Origin: Aureimonas sp. SK2 | GTDB lineage: Bacteria; Pseudomonadota; Alphaproteobacteria; Rhizobiales; Rhizobiaceae | Direction of reading: 5' to 3' | Length of the DNA stretch: 64,000 nucleotides | Assembly: GCF_029813115.1 (NCBI RefSeq) | Contig: NZ_JAPZDS010000011.1 | Span: 1-64,000, forward strand | Shown here: positions 1 through 7,868 of the stretch, in pieces | Layout of the letters: every line of letters starts with the position of its first letter | Position numbering within the stretch: position 1 is the first letter of the stretch | Notes under the pieces: generated by a model | What the model was told of the DNA's origin: nothing | Database searches by the model: none | Seen by the model: the letters and a program-made list of their open reading frames with translations, nothing else | Made by a program: the position numbers and the translations under genes

Positions 1-290
1 GATGCATGAAGGGAACTGCCGCCAACTGTGCACCTATGGGAGAGAAACATCGAAATATCTTCTGGACGCCCGCGCCTCGAAGTCGACCAGCGCGCTCGTT
101 CGGCGAGTCTTGTCGTTCTGGGCGTCCGTAGCAACTTCCACGGCAGACATGACCTCTTCGACGCAGCCGTCGCCCAGGCGTCTGACCGCATCACTCATAG
201 AAACTGCGATCTGGTGACGAGGGTTCGGTGTCGCGAGGCCAGCCGCTGCCGACTTGCCCAAGCCTTGTCGATGTCGGTCGCAACGCTCGC
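1..290. other. Left edge with no assignable gene
   Basis: Several overlapping frames stay open here, but none has a ribosome binding site or a protein I recognise. The minus-strand frame reaching down to position 34 ends in a polar segment that could be the tail of a decayed gene. However, the same frame also runs antisense through the transposase remnant to the right, so its length alone proves nothing. The stretch is best read as debris next to the IS remnant. Confidence 0.4.
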
Positions 291-717
291 GGGTCGGTTC
301 TTTCAGAAGCACGGCCCCACGAACTGCCGCACGCCGTTTCGCTTCTGGCCCATCTGCCGGGCATCCCGAAGTGGGGCGTGACCGACCGCGTCTACACCAG
401 CCATGCCTTCCGCCAGCACATCCGGGACATGGGTGCCCGGTCTGCCTCCGCCGCTTCACCACGAAGCGCCTGTCGCCTGCCCGGAGTGAATCTACAACAA
501 TTGCAACAAGGTCGAGCGCCTGTGGGCTCGGCTGAAGGAGTGGTGCGCCATCGCCACACGCCACGAGAAGACCGCCGTTAGTTTCCTCGGCGTCCTCTGC
601 CTCGCAGCCGCGCTCGATGGGATCAAGCGCCAACAGGCCCTAGACGAGGCCGTGCGAGCCATCGATCTTTCGGCAGATCGCGCTTCAGCCAAAAAGGCAC
701 AAATCTCATTCGTATGA
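291..717 (+). pseudogene. IS5-family transposase remnant (C-terminal part, frameshifted)
   Basis: This is the C-terminal end of an IS5-family DDE transposase, no longer intact. In frame 3, about 318-440, the text reads HELPHAVSLLAHLPG followed by TDRVYTSHAFRQHIRDMGAR, the usual block around the second catalytic Asp (normally DRGY, here DRVY). From about 460 the homology continues in frame 1 with the NKVERLWARLKEW block, which holds the catalytic Glu (position 511 onward), and then TAVSFLGVLCLAAALD. An in-frame TGA at 487-489 also interrupts it. The N-terminal half and the terminal inverted repeats are not visible. At least one frameshift and one stop mean it is inactive. The family assignment is from remembered IS5 transposase motifs. 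Confidence 0.8.
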
Positions 718-741
718 ACGGGCATCCCTTTTTCCTGTATC

Positions 742-770
742 GCATGCAGAAAATGATGATTTCTGTATGC
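742..770. promoter_or_regulatory. Imperfect palindrome upstream of the GntR gene
   Basis: Arms GCATGCAGAAA (742-752) and TTTCTGTATGC (760-770) are inverted repeats with one mismatch in 11 and a 7-base spacer. They lie about 100 bases before the GntR/FCD regulator start. The word CTGTATGCA in the right arm recurs at 2031-2039, near the transporter operon promoter region. A GntR-type operator is a reasonable inference but is unproven. Confidence 0.4.
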
Positions 771-867
771 ATTGAGGCGTGTGTGCGAGGTTGTCTCTGA
801 CCTTATGACGCTTTCTCTGCACCAAAGAGGGTGTTACTCGCGAGGCGAACCGAGAAGGGAGTCGGGC

Positions 868-1623
868 GTGACGGGCGATGCGATCGAAGACGACAGGGCG
901 GTTGTGACGGATCGCGCCTCGGCGATCTGCCGCGCCATCCGGCGGGCGATCCTCGAGCGCGCATTGGCGCCGGGCGACAAGCTGCCGGAAGATCAGTTGG
1001 GCGAGCGGTTCGGCGTCAGTCGCACTTTGGCGCGGCATGCCCTTGGGCAGCTGGCATCCGAAGGTCTCGTGGAACTGCGCCGCAACCGCATCGCCGTGGT
1101 GGCGACGCCGTCGTTCGAAGATGCGCGTGACGAGTTCGACATTCGTATCGAACTCGAGCGCCTTGTCGTCCGAAGGCTGGCCGGGCGCTTGTCTTCACGC
1201 CAGCTTGCGGAACTGAGCGCGCATGTCGATGCCGAGGAAGATGCCAGGGGCGGGTCCGAGGCAGCGTCGCTGCGGCTGGCGACCGAATTCCACGTTCGCC
1301 TCGCCGAGATGACGGGGCGTCCCACACTGTCGCGCTACGTGCGCGAAACCGCTTATCGCTCCTGTCTCTCCCTTGCCGCGTTCGGCCGTCCGCACTCGTC
1401 GGAATGTGCCGTCTCCGAGCACCGCGAGGTGCTCAAGGCACTGGAGACTGGCGACGTGGAGCGGGCAGGGGAACTGATGGCTCATCATCTCGATCAGGTC
1501 GCCCAACGTGCCCTCCTCAAGGCGCCGGAAGCGCGGGGCGATCTCATGGACATTCTGGCTCCCTATGCCGAGTTCGAGCCAACGGCCCCGCGGCGGCGGC
1601 GAAAGCAGCGCGCCGGCAACTGA
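868..1623 (+). CDS. GntR family transcriptional regulator, FCD domain
   Basis: A 251-residue DNA-binding regulator. Residues about 15-75 form the GntR winged helix, with the typical ILERALAPGDKLPEDQLGE wing and FGVSRTLARHALGQL recognition helix. Residues about 90-215 are the all-helical FCD effector domain (family FadR/VanR), with the metal/ligand-site pattern of FCD proteins (an Asp in the DIRIELERLVV helix, and later His residues in EFHVRL and CAVSEHREV). The GTG at 868 is preferred because AAGGGA lies 7 bases upstream; an ATG at 772 would add 32 unlikely residues. It faces the ABC transporter, class V and hydantoinase genes to its right and is the obvious candidate to control them. The effector is unknown. 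FCD regulators usually respond to organic acids or amino acid derivatives. Confidence 0.9.
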   Translation: MTGDAIEDDRAVVTDRASAICRAIRRAILERALAPGDKLPEDQLGERFGVSRTLARHALGQLASEGLVELRRNRIAVVATPSFEDARDEFDIRIELERLVVRRLAGRLSSRQLAELSAHVDAEEDARGGSEAASLRLATEFHVRLAEMTGRPTLSRYVRETAYRSCLSLAAFGRPHSSECAVSEHREVLKALETGDVERAGELMAHHLDQVAQRALLKAPEARGDLMDILAPYAEFEPTAPRRRRKQRAGN

Positions 1624-1629
1624 CGCAGA

Positions 1630-2052
1630 TCAGCGACGCAGCGAAGGGTCGAGAATCCATTCCGCGCTGTCGTTCCAGACATCCATGCGGGTAAGGCGTC
1701 CGTCCACCACTTCGAAGCGATCGACGTAGCGGTTGCCATCGAACGGTGTGCCATCCGGCCATTCGCCGTAGAGATGGCCGATCGAATAGACGACCGTCAC
1801 GTCCGGTGCCATGGCTACATCGAACCGCAGCATGCGCTTCTTGACCCACTTGTATCGGTCGGCATTCACGGAGGTGGGGCCACGCGGATGGCCGAAGACC
1901 CGTCCGCCGGTGAAGGTGATCGTGCAGCCGGGCGCCATGTAGCTCGCAGCGCGGTCCGGGTCGGGCACCATCGAGGCTTCGAGATAATCGCGGACCGTTT
2001 CCACACCCTGCCGGGCGACGTCGGATAATCCTGTATGCAATTCGTCGGTCAA
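1630..2052 (-). CDS. SnoaL/NTF2-like nuclear transport factor 2 family protein
   Basis: A 140-residue protein of the SnoaL-like NTF2 fold, a small cone-shaped alpha+beta barrel used by many polyketide cyclases, isomerases and uncharacterised catabolic proteins. The N-terminal helix (TVRDYLEASMVPDPDRAASY) is followed by the fold's usual pattern: a small hydrophobic patch, an FxG/RVFG turn, then strands ending in RFEVVDGRLTRMDVWND. The start is set at TTG 2052 because AAGGGGG sits about 8 bases before it on the minus strand; the open frame upstream has no such signal. It sits between the GntR gene (tail to tail, 6 bases apart) and the divergent transporter operon. Its enzymatic role cannot be named from the sequence. 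A ring-opening or isomerising accessory step in the neighbouring pathway is only a guess. Confidence 0.7.
   Translation of the reverse strand: MTDELHTGLSDVARQGVETVRDYLEASMVPDPDRAASYMAPGCTITFTGGRVFGHPRGPTSVNADRYKWVKKRMLRFDVAMAPDVTVVYSIGHLYGEWPDGTPFDGNRYVDRFEVVDGRLTRMDVWNDSAEWILDPSLRR
2031..2039. promoter_or_regulatory. Repeat of the CTGTATGCA word near the transporter operon
   Basis: CTGTATGCA here matches the right arm of the palindrome at 742-770. It lies just inside the SnoaL-like gene start and about 165 bases before the binding-protein gene. Related ATGCAAT words occur at 2080 and 2108. It could be a second half-site for the GntR regulator. The evidence is limited to word identity. Confidence 0.25.
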
Positions 2053-2201
2053 ATCGCTTTTCCCCCTTTTCAAAACTTCATGCAATCCATACCATTGACC
2101 GGTGGGATGCAATGGGAGTCTGTGAACGTTTTTTGTGCAGATGCTCTCGCGCCCTCCGTGCGTCAGCGAATTCGTCCTGAACCGATCCCCTAGGAGCCGA
2201 C

Positions 2202-2987
2202 ATGACACGCTTCAAACTGGCCGCCGTGGCCGCAGCCCTTCTGGCCTTCGCCGCGCCCGCCAGCGCCAAGTCGCTGACCGTCGGCGCCAATGTCGGCAAT
2301 GTCCCTTGGGAGTTCCAGGACGAGAAGGGCGAGATCGTCGGCTTCGAAGTCGAACTGGTGCGCGAAGCCGCCAAGCGCATGGGCTACGACGACGTGCAGT
2401 TCGAGAACATTCCGTTCAACGGCCTGTTTTCCGCGGTCCAGTCCGGCCGCATCGACGCGGCGGTTTCCTCCATCACCATCACCAAGAAGCGACTGGAATC
2501 GGTCTCCTTCGCTCAACCATACTACGACAGCGACCAGTCGCTTTCGGTGCTGAAGAGCTCCGGCATCACCGGGCTGGCGGGCCTGAGCGGGAAGGTCGTG
2601 GGTGTCGACACCGGTTCGACCGGCGATATCTACGCGACCCAGCACGAGAAGGATCTTGGCCTTTCCGAAATCCGCCGCTTCGAAGGCCTGTCGCCGGCCA
2701 TGCTCGACATGGCTGCCGGACGCATCGACGGTTACATTTCCGACATTCCGGCGGTGGCCTACTACATCAAGGACAAGCCGGATTACGCCGTGGTCGAGCG
2801 CATTCCGACGGGCGAACAGTATTCGATCATGTTTGCCAAGGACTCGCCACTTGCCGCCGAAGCCACCAAGGCGATCACCGACATGAAGAACGATGGGTTC
2901 CTCGCCCAACTTCACGAGAAATGGTTCGGCTCCAAGCCTGATGCCTCGACCTCGACGGTCAAGGTGCTCGACGCGCCGAAGCTCTGA
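2202..2987 (+). CDS. Amino acid ABC transporter substrate-binding protein (family 3)
   Basis: A periplasmic binding protein of the HisJ/GlnH (SBP_bac_3) type, 261 residues. A Sec signal peptide ends at about Ala22 (LLAFAAPASA then KS). The mature part shows the family 3 pattern: LTVGANVGNVPWEF at the start, GFEVELVREAAKRMGY, and the AAVSSITITKKR block about residue 90. The later VGVDTGSTGDIY segment replaces the more common VGVQ/GT ligand loop. AGGAG 6 bases upstream supports the ATG. It is first in a three-gene cassette with permease and ATPase. A strong hairpin lies 22 bases after the stop, before the permease. The ligand is unknown; given the hydantoinase downstream, an amino acid or cyclic ureide-like compound is inferred. 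Confidence 0.93.
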   Translation: MTRFKLAAVAAALLAFAAPASAKSLTVGANVGNVPWEFQDEKGEIVGFEVELVREAAKRMGYDDVQFENIPFNGLFSAVQSGRIDAAVSSITITKKRLESVSFAQPYYDSDQSLSVLKSSGITGLAGLSGKVVGVDTGSTGDIYATQHEKDLGLSEIRRFEGLSPAMLDMAAGRIDGYISDIPAVAYYIKDKPDYAVVERIPTGEQYSIMFAKDSPLAAEATKAITDMKNDGFLAQLHEKWFGSKPDASTSTVKVLDAPKL

Positions 2988-3008
2988 CGGCCGGAAGCAG
3001 ACGAGGGA

Positions 3009-3037
3009 CGGGTGCGGCGCCACCAGCGCCGCGCCCG
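3009..3037 (+). other. Intercistronic RNA hairpin after the binding-protein gene
   Basis: A 12-base-pair stem with one wobble pair: CGGGTGCGGCGC (3009-3020) pairs with GCGCCGCGCCCG (3026-3037) across a 5-base loop. No T-run follows, so it is probably not a full terminator. This position, between binding protein and permease, is where many ABC operons carry a 3'-stabilising or attenuating hairpin that keeps the binding protein in excess. Confidence 0.6.
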
Positions 3038-3062
3038 GAATCTCCCAATCGCAGGGCTCGGC

Positions 3063-3737
3063 ATGGACATCGTCACAACCTTCTTCAACGTTGACGTTCT
3101 TTGGCGCTCGATGCCGCAGCTCCTTCAAGGACTGTGGCGTACTATCCTGCTCGGAGGCCTGTCGATCTTGCTCGGCCTTGTCGCCGGACTGGCCCTGGCG
3201 CTGGTTCGCCTGTATGGGCCCCGTCCCGTGCGCTGGATCGCCATCGCTTACATCGACGTCTTTCGGGCGCTGCCTGTGCTCGTCTGGCTCGTCATCGTTT
3301 ACTACGCCTTTCCCTTCATCGGCATCCGCCTTTCGCCCTTCGCTTCCGCTTGCCTCGCCCTCACCACCGTCTCGGCAGCCTATACGGCGGAGATCTACCG
3401 GGCCGGCATCGAGGCTATCCCCCGGGGCCAGTTCGAGGCGGCGCAGTCGATCGGCCTCACGGCCTTCGACGTGATGCGCGATGTGGTTCTCCCGCAAGCG
3501 GTGCGGATCGTCATACCGCCGCTCACCAACAATTCGATCAACGTGATGAAGGACACGGCGCTCGCCTCCGTCGTGGCGCTGCCCGACCTCCTGAAGCAAG
3601 CGACCCAAGCACAGGCGCTCGCAGCGAACCCTACGCCGCTGATCGGTGCCGCGCTCCTCTATCTCGTCCTTCTCCTGCCGCTCGTGCGCCTCGTGGCCCG
3701 CTTCGAGACGCGCTATTCGGCGCGGGAGGCCCGCTGA
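3063..3737 (+). CDS. Amino acid ABC transporter permease (HisM/GlnP type)
   Basis: Inner-membrane permease of the polar amino acid family, 224 residues with about five membrane segments. The N-terminal WRTILLGGLSILLGLVAG helix and LPVLVWLVIVYYAFPF are typical of the HisM/GlnP fold. The EAA loop that contacts the ATPase reads EAAQSIGLTAFDVMRDVVLP at about residues 138-157. ATG 3063 is used because the frame upstream (to GTG 3012) would place the start inside the strong intercistronic hairpin. It probably works as a homodimer, since only one permease gene is present. The stop at 3737 is one base from the ATPase start. Confidence 0.92.
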   Translation: MDIVTTFFNVDVLWRSMPQLLQGLWRTILLGGLSILLGLVAGLALALVRLYGPRPVRWIAIAYIDVFRALPVLVWLVIVYYAFPFIGIRLSPFASACLALTTVSAAYTAEIYRAGIEAIPRGQFEAAQSIGLTAFDVMRDVVLPQAVRIVIPPLTNNSINVMKDTALASVVALPDLLKQATQAQALAANPTPLIGAALLYLVLLLPLVRLVARFETRYSAREAR

Positions 3738-3738
3738 C

Positions 3739-4491
3739 ATGGCGCCGTCCCCCATATCCGAACCCATCATCCGCATGCGTGGCGTCCAGAAGCGTTACGG
3801 CCAGTTTACGGCTTTGAAGGGCGTCGATCTGGATGTCGCGGCGGGCGAGGTCGTGGTGCTGCTCGGACCGTCCGGCTCGGGCAAGTCGACGCTGATCCGC
3901 TGCATCAACCATCTGGAGGAATACGACGCGGGCGATGTCTTCGTCGGCGGCGTACGGGTCGAGCGGGGGCGCAACCTCCTGAAGGTCCGCCAGCAGACCG
4001 GCATGGTATTCCAGGCCTTCAACCTGTTCCCAAACCTTTCGGTGCTCGACAACGTGGCGCTCGGCCCGGTGCGGGTGAAGAAGCGGTCCTGGGATGCAAG
4101 CCGCGCCAAGGCGCAGGGGCTCCTCGACCGCGTCGGCATCGGGGCACAGGCCGGCAAGTTTCCCGGCCAGCTCTCGGGTGGCCAGCAGCAGCGCGTAGGC
4201 ATTGCACGCGCGCTCGCCATGGAGCCTCGCATTCTTCTCTTCGACGAGCCGACCTCGGCACTCGATCCCGAGATGGTCGGAGAGGTGCTCGACGTCATTA
4301 AGGGCCTTGCCCATTCGGGCGTCACGCTCGTCCTCGTCACCCACGAGATGGGCTTCGCGCGCCAGGTCGCCGATCGGATCGTCTTCATGGAGGACGGGGA
4401 GATCCGGGAGGTCTCGACGCCGGACGTTTTCTTCACCTCGACACGCAACGAGCGCGCCCGCGCCTTTCTCGACGCGGTCCTCAACCATTGA
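3739..4491 (+). CDS. Amino acid ABC transporter ATP-binding protein (GlnQ type)
   Basis: A 250-residue cytoplasmic ATPase for the transporter encoded just upstream. All ABC motifs are present: Walker A GPSGSGKST (about residue 40), the Q-loop in GMVFQAFNLFPN, signature LSGGQQQR, Walker B ILLFDEPTSALDPE and the switch His in LVTHEMGFARQ. Length and the DEPTSALDPEMVGEVL pattern are those of the polar amino acid uptake subfamily (HisP/GlnQ). The start at 3739 follows the permease stop directly, so translation is probably coupled. The next gene starts 44 bases after its stop and is likely in the same transcript. Confidence 0.95.
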   Translation: MAPSPISEPIIRMRGVQKRYGQFTALKGVDLDVAAGEVVVLLGPSGSGKSTLIRCINHLEEYDAGDVFVGGVRVERGRNLLKVRQQTGMVFQAFNLFPNLSVLDNVALGPVRVKKRSWDASRAKAQGLLDRVGIGAQAGKFPGQLSGGQQQRVGIARALAMEPRILLFDEPTSALDPEMVGEVLDVIKGLAHSGVTLVLVTHEMGFARQVADRIVFMEDGEIREVSTPDVFFTSTRNERARAFLDAVLNH

Positions 4492-4535
4492 TCTCCAGAC
4501 AGGCGCGGGGAGAGACGCGCCGGCAAGGCTTAGGC

Positions 4536-5753
4536 ATGACCCTCGATCTCGATTACGTCCGCGCCCAGTTTCCCGCGCTTCAGGGCGAGTGGACCTTCAT
4601 GGACAATGCCGGCGGCAGCCAGGTTCTGCGCCGTGTGGCCGAGCGGGTATCCGACTATCTCCTCACCACCAACGTCCAGACCGGCGCGAGCTACGAGCCG
4701 AGCCGCATCTCGACCGCGCGGGTGTCGCAGTCGCGCGAGGCCTTCGCCCGCTTCATGAACTGCGAACCCGGCGAGATCGTCGAGGGGCCGTCCACCACGA
4801 TCCTGATCCGCTTCCTCTCGGAGGCCATGACCGGTCGCCTCCAGCCCGGCGACGAGATCATCCTCACCAACACGGATCACGAGGCCAATATCGGCCCCTG
4901 GCTCAAACACCAGGCGCGGGGCGTGCAGATTCGCTGGTGGCGCTGCGACCCCGAAACCTTCGAGCTCGACCTCGAGGACCTGAAGGGCCTGATGAACGAG
5001 CGCACCAAGCTCGTCTGCGTGACCCATGCATCCAACATCCTCGGCACGATCAACCCGATCCCTGAGATCGCCGATATCGCGCATTCCGGCGGGGCCGAGC
5101 TCTGTGTCGACGCCGTCGCCTATGCCCCGCACCGCGCGATCGACGTGAAGGCGCTCGGTGTCGATTACTACATCTTCAGCGTCTACAAGGTGTTCGGGCC
5201 GCATCATGCGGTGATGTTCGGCAAGCGTGACAAGCTCCTCGCCCTCGACAACATCTACCACTACTTCTTCGACAAGGCCCGCGTGCCCCACAAGCTGGAG
5301 CCCGGCAACATCAACTACGAATGCGCCTGGGGCTCGATCGGCGCGGTGGACTATGTCGAGGAGCTGGGATCTCGCGCCGGGGTCGGCGATGGCCGTCCCG
5401 CGATCGAGGCCGGCTTTGCCGCCATCGCTGAGCAGGAGCGGGCGGTGACCGAGCGCTTGATGGATTTCCTTCGAAGCCGCAATTCCGTACGCGTCATCGG
5501 CCGGTCCTCAACAGCTATCGCGGACCGCGTCTCCACGGTCTCCTTCACCGTGGGCGAGAAAAGCTCGAGGGAGGTGGTGGAAGCGGTAGATCAGGCGAAG
5601 ATCGGTATCCGCTACGGCGACTTCTACGCCAAGCGCATCGTTGAAGAGCACGGGCTGACGAAAACCGACGGTGCCGTGCGCGTTTCCATGGTCCACTACA
5701 ACACGATTGAAGAAGTCGATCGCCTCGTAGCCGCGCTGGAGCCCGCGCTGTGA
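4536..5753 (+). CDS. Class V PLP-dependent aminotransferase, cysteine desulfurase-like (VC1184-like)
   Basis: A 405-residue PLP enzyme of fold type I, class V. It resembles the cysteine desulfurase-like VC1184 subfamily (TIGR01976) more than IscS or SufS. Landmarks are MDNAGGSQVLRRV at the start, TDHEANIGPW, the Asp of CVDAVAYAPHR, and the PLP-binding Lys in FSVYKVFGPHHA (about residue 218). I see no IscS-type catalytic cysteine loop, so desulfurase activity is not implied; a lyase or aminotransferase acting on a transported amine is equally possible. ATG 4536 has AAGG about 8 bases upstream. Its last bases overlap the hydantoinase start (GTGA), which points to a shared pathway. Confidence 0.85.
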   Translation: MTLDLDYVRAQFPALQGEWTFMDNAGGSQVLRRVAERVSDYLLTTNVQTGASYEPSRISTARVSQSREAFARFMNCEPGEIVEGPSTTILIRFLSEAMTGRLQPGDEIILTNTDHEANIGPWLKHQARGVQIRWWRCDPETFELDLEDLKGLMNERTKLVCVTHASNILGTINPIPEIADIAHSGGAELCVDAVAYAPHRAIDVKALGVDYYIFSVYKVFGPHHAVMFGKRDKLLALDNIYHYFFDKARVPHKLEPGNINYECAWGSIGAVDYVEELGSRAGVGDGRPAIEAGFAAIAEQERAVTERLMDFLRSRNSVRVIGRSSTAIADRVSTVSFTVGEKSSREVVEAVDQAKIGIRYGDFYAKRIVEEHGLTKTDGAVRVSMVHYNTIEEVDRLVAALEPAL

Positions 5754-7150
5754 GCGGAGGCTTCGACCTCGTGATCCGCGGCGGGACGGTGGCCACCGCA
5801 TCCGACACCTTCCTCGCCGATGTCGGCATCCGCGACGGGCGGATCGTCCAGATCGGGGAGAGGCTGACGGAAGGACGCGAGGAGATCGACGCCACGGGGC
5901 GCTTCGTGCTGCCCGGCGGCATCGACAGCCATGTCCACCTCTCGCAGCCGTCGGGCGAGGGGATCGTCATGGCCGACGACTTCGAGAGCGGCACGCGCTC
6001 GGCGCTGTTCGGCGGCAACACGTGCGTCCTGCCCTTCTGCCTGCAGGAGAAGGGCCAGTCGCTGCGCGAGGCGCTGACGGCCTACCACGCGCTGGCGCAA
6101 GGCAACTGCTACACCGACCATTCCTTCCATATGATCGTCTCGGACCCGACCGCGTCGGTCCTCGGTCAGGAACTGCCGGCGCTGGTGGTCGACGGCTACA
6201 CTTCGTTCAAGGTCTTCATGACCTACGAGGGCCTGCGGTTGAACGATGCGCAGATCCTGGAGACCATGGACGTCGCCCGGCGAACCGGGGCCCTAGTCAT
6301 GGTCCACTGCGAGAACGAGGACGCGATCCGCTACCTCATTGGCCGGCACGAGGCCGAGGGCGACGTCGCCCCGAGCGCGCACGCGACGACGCGGCCGATC
6401 GTGGTGGAACGCGAGGCGACGCACCGTGCCTTGTCGCTCGCCGAGGTGGTGGACGTACCGGTGGTCATCGTCCATGTCTCGAACGGGCCGGCGATCGACG
6501 AGATCCGCGCGGCGCGCGCGCGGGGCCGCAAGGTCATCGGCGAGACCTGCCCGCAATACCTGATGCTCACAGCCGACGATCTCGACGGCATGGACTGGGA
6601 GGGGGCGAAGTTCGTCTGCTCGCCGCCGCCGCGCGACACGGCGAGCCAGGACGCGTGCTGGAACGGGCTGGAGACCGGCGTCTTCGATCTCTTCTCGTCC
6701 GACCATTGCCCGTTCCGCTACGACGATCCCGCCGGCAAGCTGAACCCGAAAGGCAAGACGAGCTTCCGTCACATCCCGAACGGCATTCCCGGCGTCGAGA
6801 CGCGGCTGCCGATCCTCTTCTCGGAAGGGGTGATGAAGAGGCGGATCGACCTTTCGCGCTTCGTGGCGCTGACGGCCACGAACCACGCCAAGGTCTATGG
6901 CCTGGAGCGCAAGGGTCGGATCGCCGTCGGCATGGACGCCGACATCGCGATCTGGGACCCGACCGAGCGCCGCACCATTCGCCATGCCGACCTTCACGAC
7001 GGCGCCGACTACAGCCCTTACGAGGGGCTCGAGGTCCAGGGCTGGCCGACCACGGTGGTCCTCGGCGGCAAAGTCATGGTCCGGGACGGGGCGCTGGTGG
7101 GCGCCAAGGGAGACGGACGCTACCGGTCGCGCTCTGCGCCGGCGATCTGA
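5750..7150 (+). CDS. Dihydropyrimidinase / hydantoinase family amidohydrolase
   Basis: A 466-residue metal-dependent amidohydrolase that opens cyclic amides such as dihydropyrimidines, hydantoins or related ureides. The binuclear metal site is complete: DSHVHLSQP (about residues 60-68), the carbamylated Lys in GYTSFKVFMTYEG (about 154), His in MVHCENED (about 186), His in VHVSNGPA (about 243) and Asp in SSDHCPFRYDD (about 318). GETCPQYLML is a further family hallmark. The length matches dihydropyrimidinases (about 460-490). The GTG start overlaps the preceding stop by 4 bases. No carbamoylase lies next to it, so the open-ring product must be used by genes elsewhere or by the neighbouring PLP enzyme. 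Substrate cannot be told from the sequence; allantoinase is less likely given the loop motifs. Confidence 0.9.
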   Translation: MSGGFDLVIRGGTVATASDTFLADVGIRDGRIVQIGERLTEGREEIDATGRFVLPGGIDSHVHLSQPSGEGIVMADDFESGTRSALFGGNTCVLPFCLQEKGQSLREALTAYHALAQGNCYTDHSFHMIVSDPTASVLGQELPALVVDGYTSFKVFMTYEGLRLNDAQILETMDVARRTGALVMVHCENEDAIRYLIGRHEAEGDVAPSAHATTRPIVVEREATHRALSLAEVVDVPVVIVHVSNGPAIDEIRAARARGRKVIGETCPQYLMLTADDLDGMDWEGAKFVCSPPPRDTASQDACWNGLETGVFDLFSSDHCPFRYDDPAGKLNPKGKTSFRHIPNGIPGVETRLPILFSEGVMKRRIDLSRFVALTATNHAKVYGLERKGRIAVGMDADIAIWDPTERRTIRHADLHDGADYSPYEGLEVQGWPTTVVLGGKVMVRDGALVGAKGDGRYRSRSAPAI

Positions 7151-7431
7151 CGGCGCTTCTTGCCGCCTCATCGTTGGACCGAGGGCGCCGCTCCGCATTT
7201 TCGCTGCCAACCCCTGACGGATGCCCGCATGTGAATGCTCTCTAGGCGGCAACGAACTTTCATGCGTTGGCCGACAGGATGACCATCACAAATTCGCAGT
7301 CATCCCCCAAGGCGACTCTCGACACGCGCGCATTCAGGGCAATCTATCGCCCTGAATATTCGAGGACTTCGATCGCTCAGGTCATGGAGCTGATGCCAAG
7401 TTTTCGAGACGCAATCGAAACCGAGACCGCG

Positions 7432-7644
7432 ATGAGCGAAACGTCCCTTGCCGGAGCAGCCTGCTCCATTTCCACCGGATGCCTCGAAGACATGACGAAG
7501 CGCGTTCGCGATCGCGCCTTCTTTCTCTGGGAAGGCGCCGGGCGCCCCTGGGGCCGCGAGCACGAGTTCTGGGCCAAGGCGTCGACGGAAATCGAGGGCG
7601 AGCATCACGCCGAGCGGAAGCCCGACCGCATCGTCGCGCGGTGA
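7432..7644 (+). CDS. DUF2934 domain-containing protein
   Basis: A small protein whose C-terminal half carries the DUF2934 pattern: RVRDRAFFLWEGAGRPWGRE followed by HEFWAKA and an acidic/basic tail. Such proteins are common in rhizobia and of unknown function; some are linked to stress conditions. The frame is open upstream to 7267, with other possible starts at 7279 and 7384. None has a convincing ribosome binding site, so the start is uncertain and ATG 7432 gives a family-typical length of 70. The upstream 280 bases hold no other gene. Confidence 0.65.
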   Translation: MSETSLAGAACSISTGCLEDMTKRVRDRAFFLWEGAGRPWGREHEFWAKASTEIEGEHHAERKPDRIVAR

Positions 7645-7868
7645 TCCAGGTCGCCCAACACGAGTAAGACCTCACGGAGCCGCACTCGGCTTCGTGGGCG
7701 TTCCGCGCAAAACGCTGATCCATCGGAAAAGGGGTCTGGCATCCTTTTCCTGCAGTTTAGTCGTGCGTCCGGCGCTTCGGCATCGTGACGCAACGGGAAA
7801 CGGGCGCTTGACGGTCGATCGTCGTCGGCAATCTGGATCTCATCCCTCCTTGAGCTGAGGCGCTCCCC

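Noticed and set aside
34-633. Long open frame on the minus strand through the IS remnant
   Set aside because: It is antisense to recognised transposase motifs, lacks a ribosome binding site and has no recognisable family.
2190-3776. 528-codon open frame on the minus strand antisense to the ABC genes
   Set aside because: GC-rich DNA leaves antisense frames open; the plus-strand binding protein, permease and ATPase are well supported by motifs.
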